A stretch of DNA of 22,460 nucleotides from the NCBI RefSeq assembly GCF_019216885.1, contig NZ_JAAQRC020000006.1, positions 1-22,460 of the forward strand, read 5' to 3'. This DNA is from Methylobacterium sp. SyP6R (lineage in GTDB: Bacteria > Pseudomonadota > Alphaproteobacteria > Rhizobiales > Beijerinckiaceae). How positions within the stretch are numbered: position 1 is the stretch's first letter; each line of letters starts with the position of its first letter. Below are positions 20,778 to 22,460 of the stretch, piece after piece. The notes below the pieces were generated by a model. That model was not told the origin of the DNA. It searched no databases and was given only the letters and a program-made list of their open reading frames with translations. The position numbers and the translations under genes are program-made.

Positions 20778-22124
20778 CTAGGCCGCTCGAGCGAGATCCC
20801 CTTCGATTGCGGCAAGCACCCGCTCCAGCGCGGCGAAACACGTCGGGTCGAATGCCGCGCCGAGGTCCGCGCGCATGATGCCCAACGCCTTCTCCAAGGG
20901 CATGGCCGCCCGGTAGGGCCGGTTGGCAGTCAGGGCGTCGAAGACGTCGGCGACTGAGACGATGCGGGTCTCAGGGGCGATCTCGTCGCCCATCAGCCCA
21001 CGCGGATAGCCCTTGCCGTCCAGCCGCTCGTGATGTCCACCGCCAATGTATGCCATCTCTTGGAATACCGGGACTCGGGTCAGAATGGTCTCGGACAGAG
21101 CCGCGTGATTGCGCATGTCCTGCCACTCCGCTTCGTCCAGCTTGCCATTCTTGTCGAGGATGGCGTTCGAGACCCCGAGCTTGCCGACGTCGTGCAGGAG
21201 GGCGGCCCGCTTCAGCCAGCGGCGACGCTCCGACGTGTAGCCGAGTTCAGCCGCGATCATATCGGCGTAGACCGCGACCCGCTCCGAATGGCCGGAGGTG
21301 AAGGGGCTCTTGGCATCAATGATCTGGGCGAAGGCGCGGGCGATATCATCGAGATACTCCTCGTCCACGATGATCGGGCTGACCGGCGCCAGCGCGAGCA
21401 CCGCCGCCTCGACCCCTTCTGAGGCCAGTGTCTGCCAGAAGCTTGGGTCGGTGGCGACCCCCTCAAAGCAGGCGACAACCTGAGGATCGAACCACGTGCC
21501 CGAGCGCGCACGCACCTCGGCCATTGCAGCGGCGGGGCCGGCTGCGGTGTGGAACACGTCTACCACTTGCGCGAGGAGGGCGATGCGGGCGTAGAGCGGG
21601 ATTGCAGGGCCCGCGAGACGGTCCGGCCGGCCGGTACCGTTCCAGTGCTCGTCTAAGGCGTGAATGGCTTCGCAGACGCTTGCCGGGAAGCGGAGCTGGC
21701 GGGCGATCTGCGCCCCGCGCTGGCAACGTGTCTGGATGAGGTCGTCGACGATGGCCCCACCGTTCTGCAGGATGTTGAGCACAGCGCGGAACCGTTCGGC
21801 CAAGCCCGCCTTCAACCCAGTATGGGAGAAGACGAAGCCGAGTACCTTGGGTAGGCTGTCACTGACCGTCTTGAAGTCACGCTTGAAACTGAGATCATCG
21901 GACAGATATAGCTCGCAGATGCGCGCGGCGTTGCTGGAGCAGCCCAGGTCCTTCAGCATGACCGTGTGGTAGAGTTCCCATAACTGCAGGTCAGGCAGTC
22001 GCATCTTCTTGCCGATATGGAAGCCGATCCAAGTCGCACGTACGCAATGCCCAACTGGCTGACCTTCTGTTAGATCGAGCGCCTGGCTGAGCGCACCGAG
22101 AACATCGGCGAGCTGAACTGTCAT
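20778..22124 (-). CDS. Tandem HD-GYP-type phosphohydrolase (cyclic-di-GMP phosphodiesterase-like)
   Basis: From ATG 22124 the product is 448 residues. The C-terminal half has the full HD-GYP signature: SGHSERV (278-283), HDVGKLG (311-317), GGGHHERLDGKGYPRGL (361-377) and VADVFDALTANRPYR. It should therefore hydrolyse cyclic-di-GMP or a related molecule. The N-terminal half is a degenerate copy: GHCVRATWIGFHIGKK, MLKDLGCSSNAARICELYL and DEHWNGTGRPDRL, without the HD pair. It is soluble, with no sensor domain visible. The frame continues upstream to ATG 22376, but those 84 residues are not protein-like. ATG 22157 is another candidate. The family usually starts near LADVLGALSQALDLTEGQP, which supports 22124. 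The gene is bracketed by direct copies of the res-like repeat. Confidence 0.92.
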   Translation of the reverse strand: MTVQLADVLGALSQALDLTEGQPVGHCVRATWIGFHIGKKMRLPDLQLWELYHTVMLKDLGCSSNAARICELYLSDDLSFKRDFKTVSDSLPKVLGFVFSHTGLKAGLAERFRAVLNILQNGGAIVDDLIQTRCQRGAQIARQLRFPASVCEAIHALDEHWNGTGRPDRLAGPAIPLYARIALLAQVVDVFHTAAGPAAAMAEVRARSGTWFDPQVVACFEGVATDPSFWQTLASEGVEAAVLALAPVSPIIVDEEYLDDIARAFAQIIDAKSPFTSGHSERVAVYADMIAAELGYTSERRRWLKRAALLHDVGKLGVSNAILDKNGKLDEAEWQDMRNHAALSETILTRVPVFQEMAYIGGGHHERLDGKGYPRGLMGDEIAPETRIVSVADVFDALTANRPYRAAMPLEKALGIMRADLGAAFDPTCFAALERVLAAIEGDLARAA

Positions 22125-22386
22125 CGGCTGCTCGCCACCACCTGATACGACCCGCATCACTGCCGTCCAGCCTTCCACCTCATCGGTGCGAGACTGCCTG
22201 CAGAACCTGAGCAAAGTGTTGTGCGCAGTTGCGGTTGAAGGCAGCAAGGCGGTCGCACTCGATAATGGTGCTGGCTGGAGGACCTGCATCTGGCGAGCTT
22301 TCACGACGCCGTTGAACGAGGTGCTGATGGTTAGCGCCAGCCGTTCAGTGATGGACCCCGTACCTTGAGGCTCCAACTGCCGCTGA
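22125..22386. other. Region upstream of the HD-GYP gene
   Basis: The HD-GYP frame stays open to 22376 without convincing homology or a ribosome-binding site. I see no clear promoter. Confidence 0.35.
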
Positions 22387-22460
22387 GGGTCGTAAGCAGC
22401 CCCATGAAGTGCCCGTCAGAAGCCAGCCGGCGATCTCGGATGTCGGAAAACACTTGTTTG
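22387..22460 (+). repeat. Res-like repeat, copy 3 (cut by the window end)
   Basis: GGGTCG, AAGCAGCCCCATGAAG, then GCCC and TC match the left flank of copy 1 (1571-1601). TGTCGGAAAACACTTGTTT at 22441 begins the same palindrome, and the window ends inside it. All three copies face the same way. Confidence 0.6.

Noticed and set aside
22125..22376. 84-residue N-terminal extension of the HD-GYP protein
   Set aside because: The residues show no homology-like pattern and there is no ribosome-binding site. The family begins near residue 85.

Overview
The window looks like a plasmid, or plasmid-derived accessory DNA, from a GC-rich alphaproteobacterium. Rhizobiales, and within it Methylobacterium or a relative, is the best guess. 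It rests on the Ti/rhizobial-type TraA relaxase-helicase, the rhizobial-type TyrRS, the ECF sigma/DUF1109 pair and the HD-GYP family, not on any marker gene I can prove. The base composition is mosaic: most of it is GC-rich, but about 12.7-13.6 kb and 15.5-16.1 kb are strongly AT-rich and look acquired.

Layout. (1) 0.2-1.6 kb: a complete tyrS with its own terminator, followed by a recombination-site-like palindrome. (2) 1.8-6.2 kb: a maintenance module. It holds a small conserved-looking gene, a HigBA-like toxin-antitoxin pair, a ParA ATPase overlapping a ribbon-helix-helix partner, three clusters of a shared palindromic motif (including a 48-bp near-perfect palindrome before parA), an unknown minus-strand gene, and a winged-helix-like gene that could be a replication initiator. 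Just upstream of that last gene lies a candidate minus-strand counter-transcribed RNA. (3) 6.5-7.4 kb: a nucleotidyltransferase-HEPN fusion. (4) 7.6-12.2 kb: a mobilization module. A small TraD-like gene and the large relaxase-helicase TraA diverge from a short intergenic region that contains a Q-type (RSF1010-like) oriT. The TraA C-terminus carries a 317-residue tandem duplication.

(5) 12.3-16.1 kb: an accessory island. It has a small MITE-like inverted-repeat element, a truncated IS110-type transposase, an AT-rich gene for a TIR-domain protein with an unusual C-terminal beta-rich domain, a GC-rich palindromic non-coding stretch, a small winged-helix-like gene, and an AT-rich gene split by an IS5-type element. 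The split gene can be rejoined in frame. A perfect 19-bp-arm hairpin closes the island. (6) 16.2-18.9 kb: a redox-stress cassette. A CcdA-like membrane protein and a secreted thioredoxin-like protein are divergent from an ECF sigma factor and its DUF1109/NrsF anti-sigma factor. Matching ECF-type promoter motifs face both ways, and related 28-bp palindromes lie at both edges. (7) 19.0-20.7 kb: a small unknown gene, decayed DNA, and a serine recombinase with a three-subsite res-like region. (8) 20.8-22.1 kb: a tandem HD-GYP-type phosphohydrolase, followed by another partial copy of the recombination-site repeat at the window edge.

How it fits together. Partition, toxin-antitoxin, a possible rep gene with antisense RNA, oriT and relaxase make a mobilizable plasmid backbone. 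No type IV secretion genes are present in the window. Direct copies of the res-I-like palindrome at 1.64, 20.67 and 22.44 kb suggest that the serine recombinase has assembled, and could excise, modules here, including the 19-kb backbone and the HD-GYP gene. All assignments come from reading the sequence; no database search was possible.
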